Positions 1 through 12,998 are shown, numbered from the stretch's first letter. The stretch is DNA of 64,000 nucleotides from Halichondria panicea (GCF_963675165.1 NC_087379.1:8218839-8282838); one strand, 5' to 3'. Numbers and translations are program-made. Notes: generated by a model from the letters alone, not told the origin.

Positions 1-11
1 TCCCCTCACAG

Positions 12-869
<858 letters not shown>

Positions 870-1309
870 ACATTCTTGAATGTGTTATTTTAATTTTGTA
901 CACTGTGACAACAATCATTTCCTCATCTGTACTCATGCATGTCAATATTGGTGTTTGGTGAATTTTGATATCGATATTGCTAATTGTATATACTGTGTAA
1001 TTAGAATGCTCCAATGATAATGATAAGCACTAACGTACACTTCATTATCACACAGAGAGAAGAAAACGTCACATGCAAATATATAAATCCGGTCCATGGA
1101 TGCTTCACAACTTCTTGGACTCATGATCATTGCAGGGGGCACTTTATAATAATTAAACGTGCACTTTAAGTTATTGCATGTGCTCTGATGGTGCGAATAA
1201 AACCAAACAATAATAATTATGTAACTCATAATAATTTTTTTTTTATGTGAAAAACTCTTACAAAACTGTGTATATAATACTTATTGACACAAAAAAACTA
1301 AAGGTCAAT
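870..1309. other. Intergenic, convergent gene ends
   Basis: This is the gap between the end of the plus-strand Rubicon-homology gene and the end of minus-strand gene A. No coding signal is seen. The sequence at about 880-1015 (AT-rich 3' flank) is recognisable again behind the broken Rubicon copy (from about 35424) and, more diverged, in the 3' flanks of two TRAF genes (about 41400-41530 and 53610-53730). Confidence 0.6.
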
Positions 1310-4300
1310 CTAGGGTATCTGATCTACATATATATACATGTACGTACTATCTAATAGTGTGACCAAGTCAGTGTGTAGTGGGTTGAGTCTGAGAGTGGAG
1401 ACAAACTCGTGGTACTTGTGGGGGTGGTGTTTGACCACACCCAGTAGGGCAGTGTACAGTCTAGTGGCCTTCTCTTTCTTGCTCTCATTCAAGTCACTGG
1501 TTTTCTCAAGAATGGAAACAGGGATAAGCCCAGCTGACAGGAGGTGGAGGGCCAAGGCCTTCGGGTCCTCAGAGAGTGACTGGACTATCTTCTCACTGCA
1601 GCTCACCAGCACACTGTAGCCAGCGTTACCTGCAGGAGAGAGGAAATGGTTAGAGCATGATACGCCCACACACTGGAGACCTAAGTACATGTAATGTGAA
1701 CAAATAGACTCAGTACATGTACAATACACTGTATATGGATGATAATTATGCATAATTATGAGTTAAATTTTAAATAGCTACTTAGTAGAGGGCTTAGACG
1801 GAGGGTGTTGGTCACCTGACATGTGCTTACGTTGGGTCAATTGCTGACAGACTTGATGAGCTGTGTCTCCTTTCCCCAATCTCAGTGCGATATCTAGTAG
1901 AGCTCTGTAAGTTGCTTGTGAAGGATTATGTTGTTTCCAGATTTGCAAACACTTCATCATGGCTGTTTGAGTTCCTTCTCTGTGGGTCAACATATTCACA
2001 TCGGCTTGTTCTGCAGGAGGTAGTCCCATTGCACTTGAATACAGTTCCACATTATCGAAACATGAGGCCAGGTAGGGAGTATCAGGAACCTCTATTCCAC
2101 TGTTGAGTTGCTCGTCAGTCAGATTGTATTGCTCTACTAGTTCTTGAAGAGTGACTTGTTTAGCGGATGGTCCTATAATAATTAGTGGTGTGAACAATTA
2201 ACATAACACCGATGCAGCTTCCACATTGTAGTGGTAATGTTGGAGACATAATTACAGGTACGTAAGATATGGGGCAGATGAATTATCTGCAGTATAGAAT
2301 AATTATGCCTATTAAGTAAGTTAAATATATATTCTTTTGCAGAATGAGTAACTGAGTCTGAGTGCGGTAAATTACCAGCTGACGAGCTAGTTCAGATTAT
2401 AGTGATATGAGAACTGTGTTTGGTACAGTAGCGTCACTGTACTTTATATTGACCGCTACTGTAGAACACTTCCACACACAATATTATAGTTATAGCCTAG
2501 TTCCTGCTGACATACCTAATTTAGAAGGTACCTCTTCTCTGACTGTATCATGGTCATGAAACGTTGGCTTCTTCCTAAAGTTGATTCACATTGATAAAGC
2601 TAGTGACTCAACTGTGCAATAGTCACTCACGTTTCTGTGTCAGTGGCAACAGTCCTGCTCCTGGGGAAGACTGGAAGCGATTGAGGACGTGGCTGTGACT
2701 GTGTGTGTGTGTGTGTGTGTGTGGGGGGGGGGGGGGCACATGTAATGGTATTCATGTTGTTTGGGTGTGTGTAATATTGGAACTCTAGTTTGCACTCAAT
2801 ACAGTTAAGACCACTAAATTACATCACCGACAGTATAAATATATCACCAAAGAATGAGTGAAAAAATAATGTTATAATTATATCGGTGAAAGTAAATCAT
2901 TGTTTTTGATCCCATTGGGCACAAACCTCTCTTACACTAAAACACTCATGATCAGTATATGCATTATTGAGGTATGGACTCACATGTGATTCAGTAGCTT
3001 CCTCAAGCAGCTTTATTACTGAAGGGGTAGAGTTAGGTGATTCCTTGGCTATCTTCAGAGCAGTCTCTCTATACTGTGATGATGATCATATGAAGGGATG
3101 AGACGTACATTGTAAGAGGTAAAGTGGTCTAATGCGTATGACATGTACTTTGCTGACAGAGCAATACTGGCAACGGTAATTGCATATTAACTAAATGGAA
3201 TGAACTACCACTGGAGCTGCAGGAAAGTGCATCAATTTTGTCATTTAAGAGAAATGTACTCTGTTACTTGCATTATTTTGTACACGCTATTATGTAAGTA
3301 CTGTATGCATATCATTATGCCTCGAGGCGTAGCCGCAGGAGGGATACGGTAAAGCTGACTGTGTGTACGTGTGTGTCTGTCTGTCTGTGTGTGTGTGTGT
3401 ATTCCAGCAGTAACTGCTCAACGGTTGCAATGCGACGAAAACTAACAGCTTCTATAGGCTTCTAGCCACGTTCTCTTGGATTTCGATTCGTGGATTAGCA
3501 AACTAAAGCTTCTTTCTCGAGTTATGGCTAGTTTGACTCACATTGAAGGCTGTTGCAGTCTCTTCAGAATCTTTCATAGCATCATCTGTTCGCACAAACT
3601 TTCTATTCAACATATGAGTTAGCCTTGCACTAAAGCGCTAGCTTTTTGTTAGCTACAAGACTCAGAAAATATCTCTTTGGACACACCCTTTATTATGCCT
3701 CGAGGCGTAGCCGCACGAGGGATACGGTAAAGCTGACTGTGTGTGTCTGTCTGTCTGTCTGTCTGTGTGTGTGTGTATTCCAGCTATAACTGCTCAACGG
3801 TTACAATGCGACGAAAACTAACAGCTTCTATAGGCTTCTAGCCACGTTCTCTTGGATTTTGATTCGTGGATTAGCAAACTAAAGCTTCTTTCTCGAGTTA
3901 TGGCTAGTTTGACTCACATTGAAGGCTGTTGCAGTCTCTTCAGAATCTTTCATAGCATCATCTGTCCGCACAAACTTTCTATTCAACATATGAGTTAGCC
4001 TTGTACTAAAGCGCTAGCTTTTTGTTAGCTACAATACTCAGAAAATATCTGTTAAAACAGCTAGCTAGCAGTAGCCATTTGTGAAATTGATCTCTTTGGA
4101 CACACCCTTTAATTATTCCTGTGGATGTAATGCGCATGCGCGCTCATTCCCCATGTGTGAGAAAATAATATCCAAGATCCAGATCCAGATCCTCCTGGCA
4201 GAATCATCTTTGTCTTGAGGGCCTGGTAAGCCACAAAACACTACCATATAACAATATAGATAACAATATGCATGTACACAGGTCTTTTCTTCTTAGATAT

Positions 4301-7300
4301 TATATACACTGAACTACAGATCCTGGAAGAATCAATTTTCTTCTTTCTTGATGTCCTGGTAAGCCACATAATACAATAAATAACAACTTACAATAGATGC
4401 ATGTAAATAAGTCTTTTCTTCTCAGTGACTTTATATAGATAAGCTAACTTTAATATAAAATTCATTATAGATAACACTCTAATACTTTTGAGCGAAAGCA
4501 AAAACATGGCGAGAGGCATTAGCACAGCGCCAGCTTGAACACTAGTTCTGTTAGCTTATATCCATTATGCAGAACTATTATAAAAACCAAACGAATGTTG
4601 CAAGCTGCGCTGTGGATAGTCAAGGCAGTATACTGATACGTGATTAATCACTAGCTGTACGAATCCCAGTGAATAATAGGACAACATGCTAATTATCAAA
4701 ATAATAGATGATAATGGTCACAATCCTATAGACACATCAGTTTAGTATCATATACTTACCATGTTAGCCAGGTCCACCACGGCTCCTGAGGAGAGTAGCT
4801 GTCTAACGCAGTCTGTGCGACCATACATGGCTGCCCTCATGAGTGGAGTCTCCCCACGCTACAAGAGTGAGAGCATACAGTAACTTTGACAACACATCTG
4901 TGTGATAGACCATAAATAAAGTAAAGGAAGGGGATTGGCATTATTTACTATAATAGAGTGGTTGCATCTGACGTCATCCACCCACGCACGAAAGTATATA
5001 ACACTATAATTCCTTAACTAGCAAATGATGTGATGATCATGCACGAACATGTTGCCTATAGACACATCAGTTTAGTATCAGATACTCACCTTGTCAGCCA
5101 GGTCCACCACGGCTCCTGAGGAGAGCAGCTCTCTAATACAGTCTGTGTGACCTCTACTGGCTGCCTCCATGAGTGGAGTCTCCCCATACTACAAGAGTAA
5201 GAGCATAATAATAACTTTTGACAACACATCTGTGTGATAGACCATAAATAAAGTAAAGGAACGGGATTGGTAACAAGCAAAAAATGTAACTATCCGTGAT
5301 GCGTATGTTATTAGAATCACTTCATCTTTTGTATCCTCCATTTAGTATTCAGTGCACAACATAATTATCATTATGCAGCAGTTCGTCAATTTAGAACACA
5401 AATAAGCAATATAAGAATATCGGTAAAAACTTAATTGCCATGTCCATGCTAATTATCAAAATAATAGATGATAATGGTCACAATCCTATAGCCACTTCAG
5501 TTTAGTATCAGATACTCACCTTGCTAGCCCAGTTCACCACGGCTCCTGAGGAGAGCAGCTCTCTAACACTGTCAGTGTGACCTCCCAAGGCTGCCATCAT
5601 GAGTGGAGTACGCCCATTCTACAAGAGTGAGAGCATACAGTAACTTTTGTCAACACATCTGTGTGATCGACCATAAATAAAGTAAAGGAAGGGGATTGGC
5701 ATTATTTACTATAATAGAGTGGTTGCATCTGACGTCATCCACCCACGCACGAAAGTATATACCGTATATCTTCTAATTTATCGGACAGCAAAAAATAATT
5801 ATTTTGGAAATTGTCCGGGTATAATTGGAACAGATTTTTATAGAGCATGCGAAGTGTCCGAAACAAGCAAGCAGCTGCATGCGAGCTAGCTAAGTTTAAT
5901 AGAACAGTGTACGACTGAATAGTTGCACTAACTATTTAAAACTAGCTCTCAAAGCTATCTAACTGCAGCACTCTAAGTCTTACTCAGGGGCGGATCCAGG
6001 ATTTAAGAAAGGAGGGTTCTTTCTCGCGGACAAGAACTTCACCCGGCGCGCAGCGCCGAAATTTTTGACGACCACGCCCCCTTTTGACGTGCCACGCCTA
6101 CTAATTAATCACTTTCTACCTTCGAAAAATTTGTAACACAGGAGAGATGGTTTTGTGACTGGAGGAGAGATAGTACGTGGTGACCTCCAATGGAAAGACA
6201 GACGGTGATGGCTGGTGAAGAGGAGACTTGTAGAACTTAACCATCAATTTATTAATGATTATAGCAATTATACATGTAAGTATGCAGTGTCATTCAATAT
6301 GCAGTGCCATGCACTCTCCCTTACCTGAAACTTTCCTCTTCTTAAACCAAGGATTCATGGCTAGATATAATAATTTATCACTTGACCACTGTGCAAATCA
6401 ATTGGCTGCAGTAGCCAGCCCCACCCTCTACTTGTTATGCAGAGAGAACCAGCCCCACCCTCTACTTGTTATGCACAGCCCCACCCTTTTATTATGCAGA
6501 GAGAACCAGCCCCACCCTTTTATTATACGGAGAGAACTTTGTAAGACTTTGTCAGTACAGTTAGCTAGACTTAGTATAGTCTCATGAATCAGCCGCCGTT
6601 CTTTTGGAACCACCGTCTGAGCACTCTTGTCATGAAGTCATTTCAAAATGGAATGTTGATTGCTCACAAAACCAATGGAATGTAATTAAATCGTGATCTT
6701 ACGCCCACACATATTTCCTAATTGTTATACAAATCGCCAAGCGAAGGCATCTCTCTCTACTTGTGTTTTGCTGTGGTGCTAAATCTGTGCCCAAGGACCC
6801 CTGCTTGCCTTGCTTATGCTTTGTAGCAGCTTCTATGTATGAAGTGTTTACCATGCGTAATGCATGCGTAATGATTATCCAAATGCGTTGAGCAAAGTGC
6901 AGTTCTTTGCTGCCTCCAAGTTCATCACCTGACTGGACTTCTGCAATTTGATTGGTCAAGACGGAATTCCGTCTTGGCACATAAAACGATGACAAGAGTG
7001 CTCAGACGGTGGTTCCAAAAGAACGGCGGCTGATTCATGAGACTAGACTTAGTAATGTCAAGACTAGCTGGAAGGGTAGTTCGTACGAACCCAACGAACT
7101 GCCTCTGGATCCGCCCCTGCTTACTTGCCATCTATGAATGTAACTCAACTTTTCAAGGTATTGTCCGGATATTTAGTAATATTAAAGCACGTTGTATTAG
7201 GAGAACAAACATTTCCCAGAAGAGTGTCCGAATATATACGGTAACACTACAATTCCTTAACTACCAAATGATGTGATGCACGAACGTGTTGCCTATAGAC

Positions 7301-7425
7301 ACATCAGTTTAGTATCAGATATTCACCTTGTCAGCCAGGTCCACCACGGCTCCTGAGGAGAGCAGCTCTCTAATACAGTCAGTGTGATCTTCACTGGCTG
7401 CCTTCATGAGTGGAGTCCACCCATC
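1310..7425 (-). CDS. Gene A: ankyrin–Death–CARD-like protein, 5' incomplete, possibly decaying
   Basis: Minus-strand exons: ankyrin repeats 7327-7425, 5520-5618, 5090-5188 and 4760-4858 (each 99 nt, phase 0), a terminal half-repeat 2984-3073, a short exon at 2516-2555 by homology to gene B, a Death-domain exon 1831-2172, and a last exon 1310-1629. The Death-domain exon carries LTDEQLN, a GLPPAEQADV turn and the helix [19 protein letters not shown]. The last exon, joined in phase through an Arg codon, encodes a six-helix CARD-like module (LSEDPKALALHLLSAGLIP, then EKATRLYTALL). The ankyrin exons contain TPLM and [11 protein letters not shown]. The 3' half duplicates gene B, but gene B continues into Roc-COR where gene A has the CARD-like exon. 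Odd points: the acceptor AG of the 2516-2555 exon is AT here, and no first ankyrin, X or N-terminal Death exon is found upstream, where transposons lie. It may be a truncated duplicate. The domains are certain; an intact gene is not. Confidence 0.68.
2701..2736. repeat. (GT)n(G)n tract
   Basis: A short GT run is followed by a run of G in an intron of gene A. The corresponding intron of gene B has no such run. Confidence 0.8.
3318..4440. repeat. Dispersed repeat 'A', two tandem copies
   Basis: A unit beginning near tatgcctcgaggcgtagccg and running through gggatacggtaaagctgact to ttgttagctacaa occurs at about 3318-3660 and again at 3694-4035. The second copy continues through an ATGCGCATGCG-containing segment to about 4430. 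Inverted copies are found at about 25940-26490 and 58800-59150, and a degraded one near 19530-19690. The copies differ by only a few substitutions. It has no coding capacity and looks like a non-autonomous mobile repeat. It lies in an intron of gene A. Confidence 0.7.
5762..7250. mobile_element. Outer inverted-repeat element, interrupted by a younger element
   Basis: The sequence starts accgtatat and ends atatacggt, and contains repeated ttgtccgg / gtgtccga motifs. It is split at 5985-7119 by a second element. A truncated inverted copy lies at about 7431-7640, where the central part is uninterrupted. It sits in an intron of gene A, between ankyrin exons 7327-7425 and 5520-5618. Confidence 0.6.
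5985..7119. mobile_element. Non-autonomous DNA transposon with CAGGGGCGGATCC termini
   Basis: It begins CAGGGGCGGATCC and ends GGATCCGCCCCTG. It is flanked on both sides by CTTACT (5979-5984 and 7120-7125), a 6-bp target-site duplication. Inside are several copies of a CAGCCCCACCCT repeat. A 675-bp relative in the opposite orientation lies at 12324-12998. I see no transposase, so it was presumably mobilised in trans; superfamily not assigned. Confidence 0.75.
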
Positions 7426-7430
7426 CTACA

Positions 7431-7640
7431 TATATATTCGGACACTCTTTTGGGCAATTTTCGTTGTTCTAATACAACGGACACTCCAGTACTTTAATAT
7501 CCGGACAATACCTTGAAAAGTTGAGTTACATTCATAAGTAAGCAAGTAAGACTTAGAGTGCTGCAGTTAGATAGCTTTGAGAGCTAGTTTTAAATAGCTA
7601 GTGCAACTATTCAGTCGTACACTGTTCTATTAAACTTAGA
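7431..7640. mobile_element. Truncated inverted copy of the outer element
   Basis: This is the reverse complement of pieces of 5850-5984 and 7126-7245, directly continuous across the position where the 5985-7119 element sits in the other copy. It therefore shows the unoccupied insertion site. Confidence 0.65.
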
Positions 7641-7641
7641 T

Positions 7642-7830
7642 ATGAGCCCCCTACCTATCAGCAGTGGCACCACCGACCCAACCTCACCCTCCGAGGACAC
7701 CACACTCTCAACCACCACCTATGACCTCTTTGAGAACCAAAGTATCTGGAGCCTGAGCAACGCTGATAGTTCAACACTTCTTTCCTGGGCCCAACAGAAA
7801 TCTGAACCCTCACAAAGCAAGACTGAGTAA
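7642..7830 (+). other. Unassigned 62-codon open frame
   Basis: An ATG-started open frame lies immediately after the truncated outer element, rich in Ser and Thr and ending SQSKTE. No family is recognised and no splice context is clear. The following ~330 bases (7831-8162) show nothing recognisable. It may be part of a mobile element rather than a gene. Confidence 0.2.
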
Positions 7831-8162
7831 AGCCCCCTCTGACCTACTGCAACGATTTGGACTATGAATTTTGGATAACGATTTCAACTTAACCTCATTT
7901 CAATTGAGTTGTCTGCTATTAGCTCTAGTATCAGCATTTTAGCGAGTGATTATCTAGCCAGCTATCTAGTTTATTATTGTTATCGTGTAGCTACTAGTAG
8001 ATTGTTCAGTTGCCATTTTGAGAGCTGTATGTGTTTAGTAGCTAGCTGATGACATTATTGTGTCTTGGCATTATATGAATTAACCATTAACAATTGTGAC
8101 CTGCCGGGTAATGTATACTTATACATGCAAGTATAAGGAATGTAGACAGAGTATTATTATTA

Positions 8163-8437
8163 GGCCACTCCAAGTGATACTCTGGTTTCTGGTCCTGAAG
8201 TTTTTCTAATTGCATGCGGGCGGGCGGCTTTTCTCATTATGTCATTATCAATTTCACCTTATGAATCTCATTATTTTGCAAATGAATATCATTATCACAC
8301 TATTTTGTACCGCATGGACCATTCTGCGCATGCGTAGTAGAAATAATGAGATAGAAATCCAATAATGAGATAGAAATCCAAGAATAAAATCTGATGCGGG
8401 CGGTGGACCAGAAACCAGAGTATCACTTGGAGTGGCC
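8163..8437. mobile_element. PIF/Harbinger-type MITE, TTA target duplication
   Basis: The ends are GGCCACTCCAAGTGATAC and its reverse complement, the inverted repeat covers about 33 bp, and TTA is present on both sides (8160-8162 and 8438-8440). A 3-bp TWA duplication with GGCC-type ends is the PIF/Harbinger signature. A second copy lacking its left end lies at about 25448-25672. Confidence 0.8.
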
Positions 8438-8615
8438 TTATACATGTAGTCTCGCACCCCTGATTAAAATTGGTATCGACCTAGCGTTTAAATAGAAAAC
8501 ATCCGGGGCTGGCTGCGCGAGACTACAGACTACTGCATGAGGGTGATTAATTATTATAAGGTAAACAATTAATTAAAAATGCTATTTTACACAGCCAAGA
8601 TTCCATGCAGGACAT

Positions 8616-8733
8616 GCATGGGGATACTAGAACCATCATAATTGGCTGAATAATTTGTATATACTTTATACGCATGCAGTACCAGCAACGTAACGTATTT
8701 GTCATAATGATGATGGTTCTATTATCCCCATGC
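8616..8733. repeat. 118-bp fold-back element
   Basis: Left arm 8616-8639 and right arm 8710-8733 are 24-bp inverted repeats with a single mismatch (gcatggggata, then gaaccatcat). There is no coding content. The following stretch to 9131 shows nothing recognisable. Confidence 0.75.
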
Positions 8734-9131
8734 ATGCCCATGCTGTGAAATTGTCGTGTACCATGATTATAAATACGACCATGTCACTTTCCCCCATCCA
8801 CCATAACTCTATAGGCACGCTGTTTCTAATCTATATAATCATGGACACTCTGATGGGACAAGTTGAAGACGTTAATTGTCAAGCCCGTTACCAAGGAAAC
8901 ATGACAACTTGATCATCATTGTTTAGCCTAGTATGCATAAATGTTGCATTTTTTTACCGCTATAATTATGACACAATAAAAGTGGCAAATTAAAGATCAT
9001 TAACTAAGCAATCCACTAAGAGTTATGTGTAATATTTATACCAAATATAAACCTTAAAGTGTTGATGAGCTCTAGCTTTTATTATGCTACACAGTACAAT
9101 AAATTTATTACAGTGGAGCTGTTACTGTAAG

Positions 9132-9342
9132 CTAGGTTAGTTTAGATTCCATTTGTTGGGCAAAGTCTCCACGACTAATGACAGGAGACTCGAGTGCTTG
9201 GATGAGTGCTCCTAGTGTGGGGGCGGGGGTGAATCTTGTCAACCATTGCTCCAGTAGTTTAGTGAAACACATATCAGAGTCGTTCGGATAGTCTCTCTTG
9301 ATGGCCTGAACACAAGTGTGTGCGCGTGTGTGTGTGAGTGTG

Positions 9343-9386
<44 letters not shown>

Positions 9387-9405
9387 CGTGTGTGTGTGTG
9401 TGTGC

Positions 9406-9436
<31 letters not shown>

Positions 9437-12139
9437 GGAGTACATGGGAACTACTGATTTCACTACTACAGCTATAGAGTCACTGACACCACAGGCACAC
9501 AGAGGATTATAGGAATGAGGATAATATTGCTATAGGCTAATAATAATAAATGGGTTTGCACATGCAGGCTAATTATGACCAATCAGACCTGCTGGCACAT
9601 TCCTTAACTGATGATGCACGACTGTATGAGCACAGGGCTATTAGTACACAGTCATCTACTGCTATACAGTGTTCAGTACACACACAGCAGAGCACTCACA
9701 TCTAGTGTCCCCTCATTGACACCCAACTGCTCTCCCAGAGGACGCCATGTTCCCCTCACCTCCCAGGCAGCTGTCCTCACTACCCTCAAATGATGATCCA
9801 CACTCAGTCCCTCTGGAAGGAACACACAATCATGACAACAACAGAACACTATCATTATTCCTAAGCAATGCCTACTAACTGAAACACACATTACTGAAGG
9901 GAACTCTGTATTGTACTGATAAGATCAGCTACAGTATTATAATGGACTTCACTGCTGTTAATCAAATAAAGACTAATTATGCTTACCACCGTGAGTGAGA
10001 TGACAAATACCAGGAGAAATGTCGCTGGTAGCTTTTGTCTGTAAAGAGAAATCAAATATTAGCTACTTGTGTTTATAACGTAGAGGATAGAACATGTACT
10101 GCAACAATTTATACAATATGCAATATGCACAACCATACAAAGTACAGTCATGTAAAGGCCACTTAAAATATGAGATTTATCAGAACTTGTATCTAAACAC
10201 ATAACTGGAAAGGTCACCCTAACAAAGAAAGTTTTAAGACAAATTAAGGTACAGCACAGAGACAGGTCTTACCACCGCCAGTGGCTCCAGCAATATCCAT
10301 AACTCCAACTGGCAGAGAGGCTGTGGGAGGGTGGTGGGTGGCACTGCCAGTACGCAGGGGAGTAGGGTACACCTGATGGATGCAAGGGCAGGACTAATTC
10401 AGAGTGGGTACTTATTAATAGCATACACTGTTCATGTTTATAAAAGAGGCAATGTTCAACAGTATCTGGCTCACCACCTCTCTAGTGTGCCCTGTGGCAG
10501 TAGGGGGCAGGTGATCTCAGACTGGCTCACCACCTCTCTAGTGTGCCCTGTGGCAGTAGAGGGGCAAGTGATCTCAGACTGGTTCACCACCTCTCTGTGT
10601 GCCCTGTGGCAGTAGGGGGCAGGTGATCTCAGACTGGCTCACCACCTCTCTGTGTGCCCTAGCTGTGGCAGTAGGGGGGCAGGTGATCTCAGACTACCAT
10701 GGAACTTCACACCTACTGTAAGGAGGTACACATAGTAAGTACATAATACACTCTACAATGATACAAGCTATAGCCTAGTGGTTTGGGCTATAGGTAATGG
10801 CATCCATGCATTCCTGATAATGGTAGTACTTGAGCTACAGTTCACCTGTAAGCACAGAGATGCAGTGGTCTGTCACCATCTTCATCCTATGCAATGAAAC
10901 ACACACTATTAGAAATACAGACCAGCACAAAATAACACCATCCACACACACACATGTAGTGTATACAGCAGAGGCTAGAATGATGCACATACCCCCACTT
11001 CCACATTGGGGGCGAACTCCATGATGACCTTGAGCACGTCCACATTGCCAGCTGCACAGGCACAGTGGATGGCCGCCTTGCCAGCTGCCTTGGTGTTCAC
11101 CTGGGCAACACAATAAGTATTAGTTTGTGAATAACTTAAACACTATGACATCCACCCACATACAACCAAACAGCTACTGGATGCTCCCCGACACAAGTTA
11201 TGACCTCTGAGACAGCTCTAAAAACAGGCCTGATGTTTGAACGGCCATAATTTTAATACTGTCGATCCAATGTCAAAAATTTTATGATTTTCTAAAAGCT
11301 TAGAAAGAGACCTTTCAAATGGTATGTTTCAATCCAAAATTTTGTTGGGGGCCTAATTTGTCATTTTTCGGCCTTGGACCATGGGCTATTATTCATGGTA
11401 TGGTCAAATTGACAAATAGTTTATTGCTGCAATATGAACTTTGATGATACCATTTGAAAGGTCTCTTTCTAAGCTTTCAGAAAATAAAAAAATTATTGCA
11501 ATTGGATCCACAGAATTCAAGTTATGGCAGCTGAAAGAGCCTCCCAAACAATAATTAAACGTGGTTGGTGGTGGTGTAGTTGAAGATCTTTCAGCAGCCA
11601 CAACTTTTGTTCTGATGATGTTATGATTTTCTGAAAGCTTACAAAGAGACCTTTCAAATGGTGTGTTTCAATCCAAAATTTCGTTGGGGCCCTAATTTGT
11701 CATTTTTCGGCCTTGGACCATTTATGGTATGGCCAAATTGACAAATAGCTGGAATATGAACTTTGATTACACCATTTGAAAGGTCTCTTTGTAAGCTTTC
11801 GGAAAATCCAAAAAATTATTGCAATTGGATCCACAGAATTCAAGTTATGGCAGCTGAAAGGTCCCCAAAATTGAAAGAAGGGAGAGAGAGTACATAACAC
11901 TGTGTCCTCACCTCAGTGGGATGTTTGCGTAGGAACTCTCTGAGAGTGTTGGCATCTCCGGCTGCAGCAGCTGCCACGATGACGGCCAGGTTCTGTACCT
12001 GGAAGTTCAGGAGGGTTCTCATCCGGGGAGGCAACCATGGCCTGAGGGTTGAACGTCCACACTCGGCCATTGACTGCCACTCGAACATCTCCAGAGGGAA
12101 TCGAAACACTTTCATCACTCGGCCAACCTGACTCAGCGC
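9132..12139 (-). CDS. Mind-bomb-like (MIB repeat + ankyrin) protein with C-terminal Death domain, 5' incomplete
   Basis: The exon at 11912-12139 encodes ALSQVGRVMKV, DVRVAVNGRVWTFNP and a helical start of an ankyrin region ending LRKHPTE. This is the second REP segment of mind bomb E3 ligases, which act in Delta endocytosis and Notch signalling. In-phase exons follow: 10993-11100 (NTKAAGKAAIHCACAAGNV, ankyrin) and 10846-10886 (DEDGDRPLHLCAY). A probable exon at about 10271-10370 encodes VYPTPLRTGSATHHPP. The exon near 9986-10041 is related to one in gene B (14720-14771). The Death domain is split over 9700-9812 and 9132-9305, stop TAG 9132-9134. The Mib-HERC2 and ZZ exons are not in the window and no RING exon is seen, so the usual ligase domain seems replaced by a Death domain. 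Within 11912-12139 the conserved middle is in a different frame from both ends, a compensating indel pair. This could be a decaying gene or a sequence error. Confidence 0.7.
9316..9428. repeat. (GT)n microsatellite
   Basis: A long GT/GC-interrupted dinucleotide tract lies in the intron that splits the Death domain of the mind-bomb-like gene. It opens artefactual frames on both strands. Confidence 0.9.
10467..10695. repeat. Four-copy ~60-bp tandem repeat
   Basis: The unit containing ggctcaccacctctct, then gtgccctgtggcagtagg, then caggtgatctcagact is repeated about four times with small length changes. It lies between the short ankyrin exon (10846-10886) and the 10271-10370 exon of the mind-bomb-like gene, presumably intronic. 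Confidence 0.8.
11215..11880. repeat. Duplicated fold-back repeat in intron
   Basis: Segments with cctttcaaatgg and its reverse complement ccatttgaaagg form an imperfect palindrome at about 11215-11545. A second, shorter version follows at about 11590-11880. Both carry ggcctaatttgtcatttttc-like sequence. It has no coding potential and fills the intron between 11912-12139 and 10993-11100. Confidence 0.65.
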
Positions 12140-12323
12140 CTGGGAGGGTAGCATACGAATATGAACAGTTTTCCACTACTTTTGAGAGGCTAACACTAGC
12201 TTGGGTTGTACTCCCTCTATTCTTAAACTAGGGTGACATGGGGCGAGCGTGAGCGCAGTACAGGTGGTTCACATCTGTGTTATTGTGAATACCTATGCCT
12301 GTCTTGTTCCAAGCGTGCCTCAG

Positions 12324-12998
12324 CAGGGGCGGATCCAGAGGTAGTTCGTTGGGTTCTTACGAACTACCCTTCCAGCTAGTATATATTAGCTAGCTAGCTA
12401 ACTAACTGTACTGTCGTGACAAAGTCGTACAAAGCTCTCTGCTTAATAAAAGGGTGGGGCTGGTTCTCTTTGCATAATAAAAGGGTGGGGCTGGTTCTCT
12501 CTACATAACAAGAGGGTGGGGCTGGCTACTGCAGCCACATTGATTTGCACCGTGGTCAAGCGATAATATTATTATATCTAGCCATGAATCCTTGACTCCT
12601 GGTGTAAGAAGAGGAAAGTTTCAGGTAAGGGAGAGTGCATGACACTGCATATTGAATGACACTGCATACTTACAGTTACATGTATAATTGCCCTCATTAA
12701 TATATTGATGGTCAAGTTCTACAAGTCTATAAATATAGCCAAGTCTCCTCTTCACCAGCCACCACCGTCTGTCTTTCCACTGGGGACCACTACTATCTCT
12801 CCTCCAGTCACAACCATCTCTCCTGTGTTTATAAATCATGAGGGAGAACATGAGGGTTAATTAGTGGGCGTGGTACTTTAAAAGGGGCGTGGTCAAAAAA
12901 TTTCGGCGCTGTGCGCCGAGTGAAATTCTTACCCGCGCTTTGCGCGGACAAGAAGTACTATAAGAACCCCCCTTCCTTAAATCCTGGATCCGCCCCTG
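12324..12998. mobile_element. Second CAGGGGCGGATCC element
   Basis: A 675-bp relative of 5985-7119 in opposite orientation, with ends CAGGGGCGGATCC / GGATCCGCCCCTG. It is flanked by CTCAG at 12319-12323 and 12999-13003. It carries the same CCCCACCCT-type tandem repeats, read on the other strand, and a cttccttaaatcctggatcc-type right end. It is inserted upstream of the mind-bomb-like exons. Confidence 0.72.
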
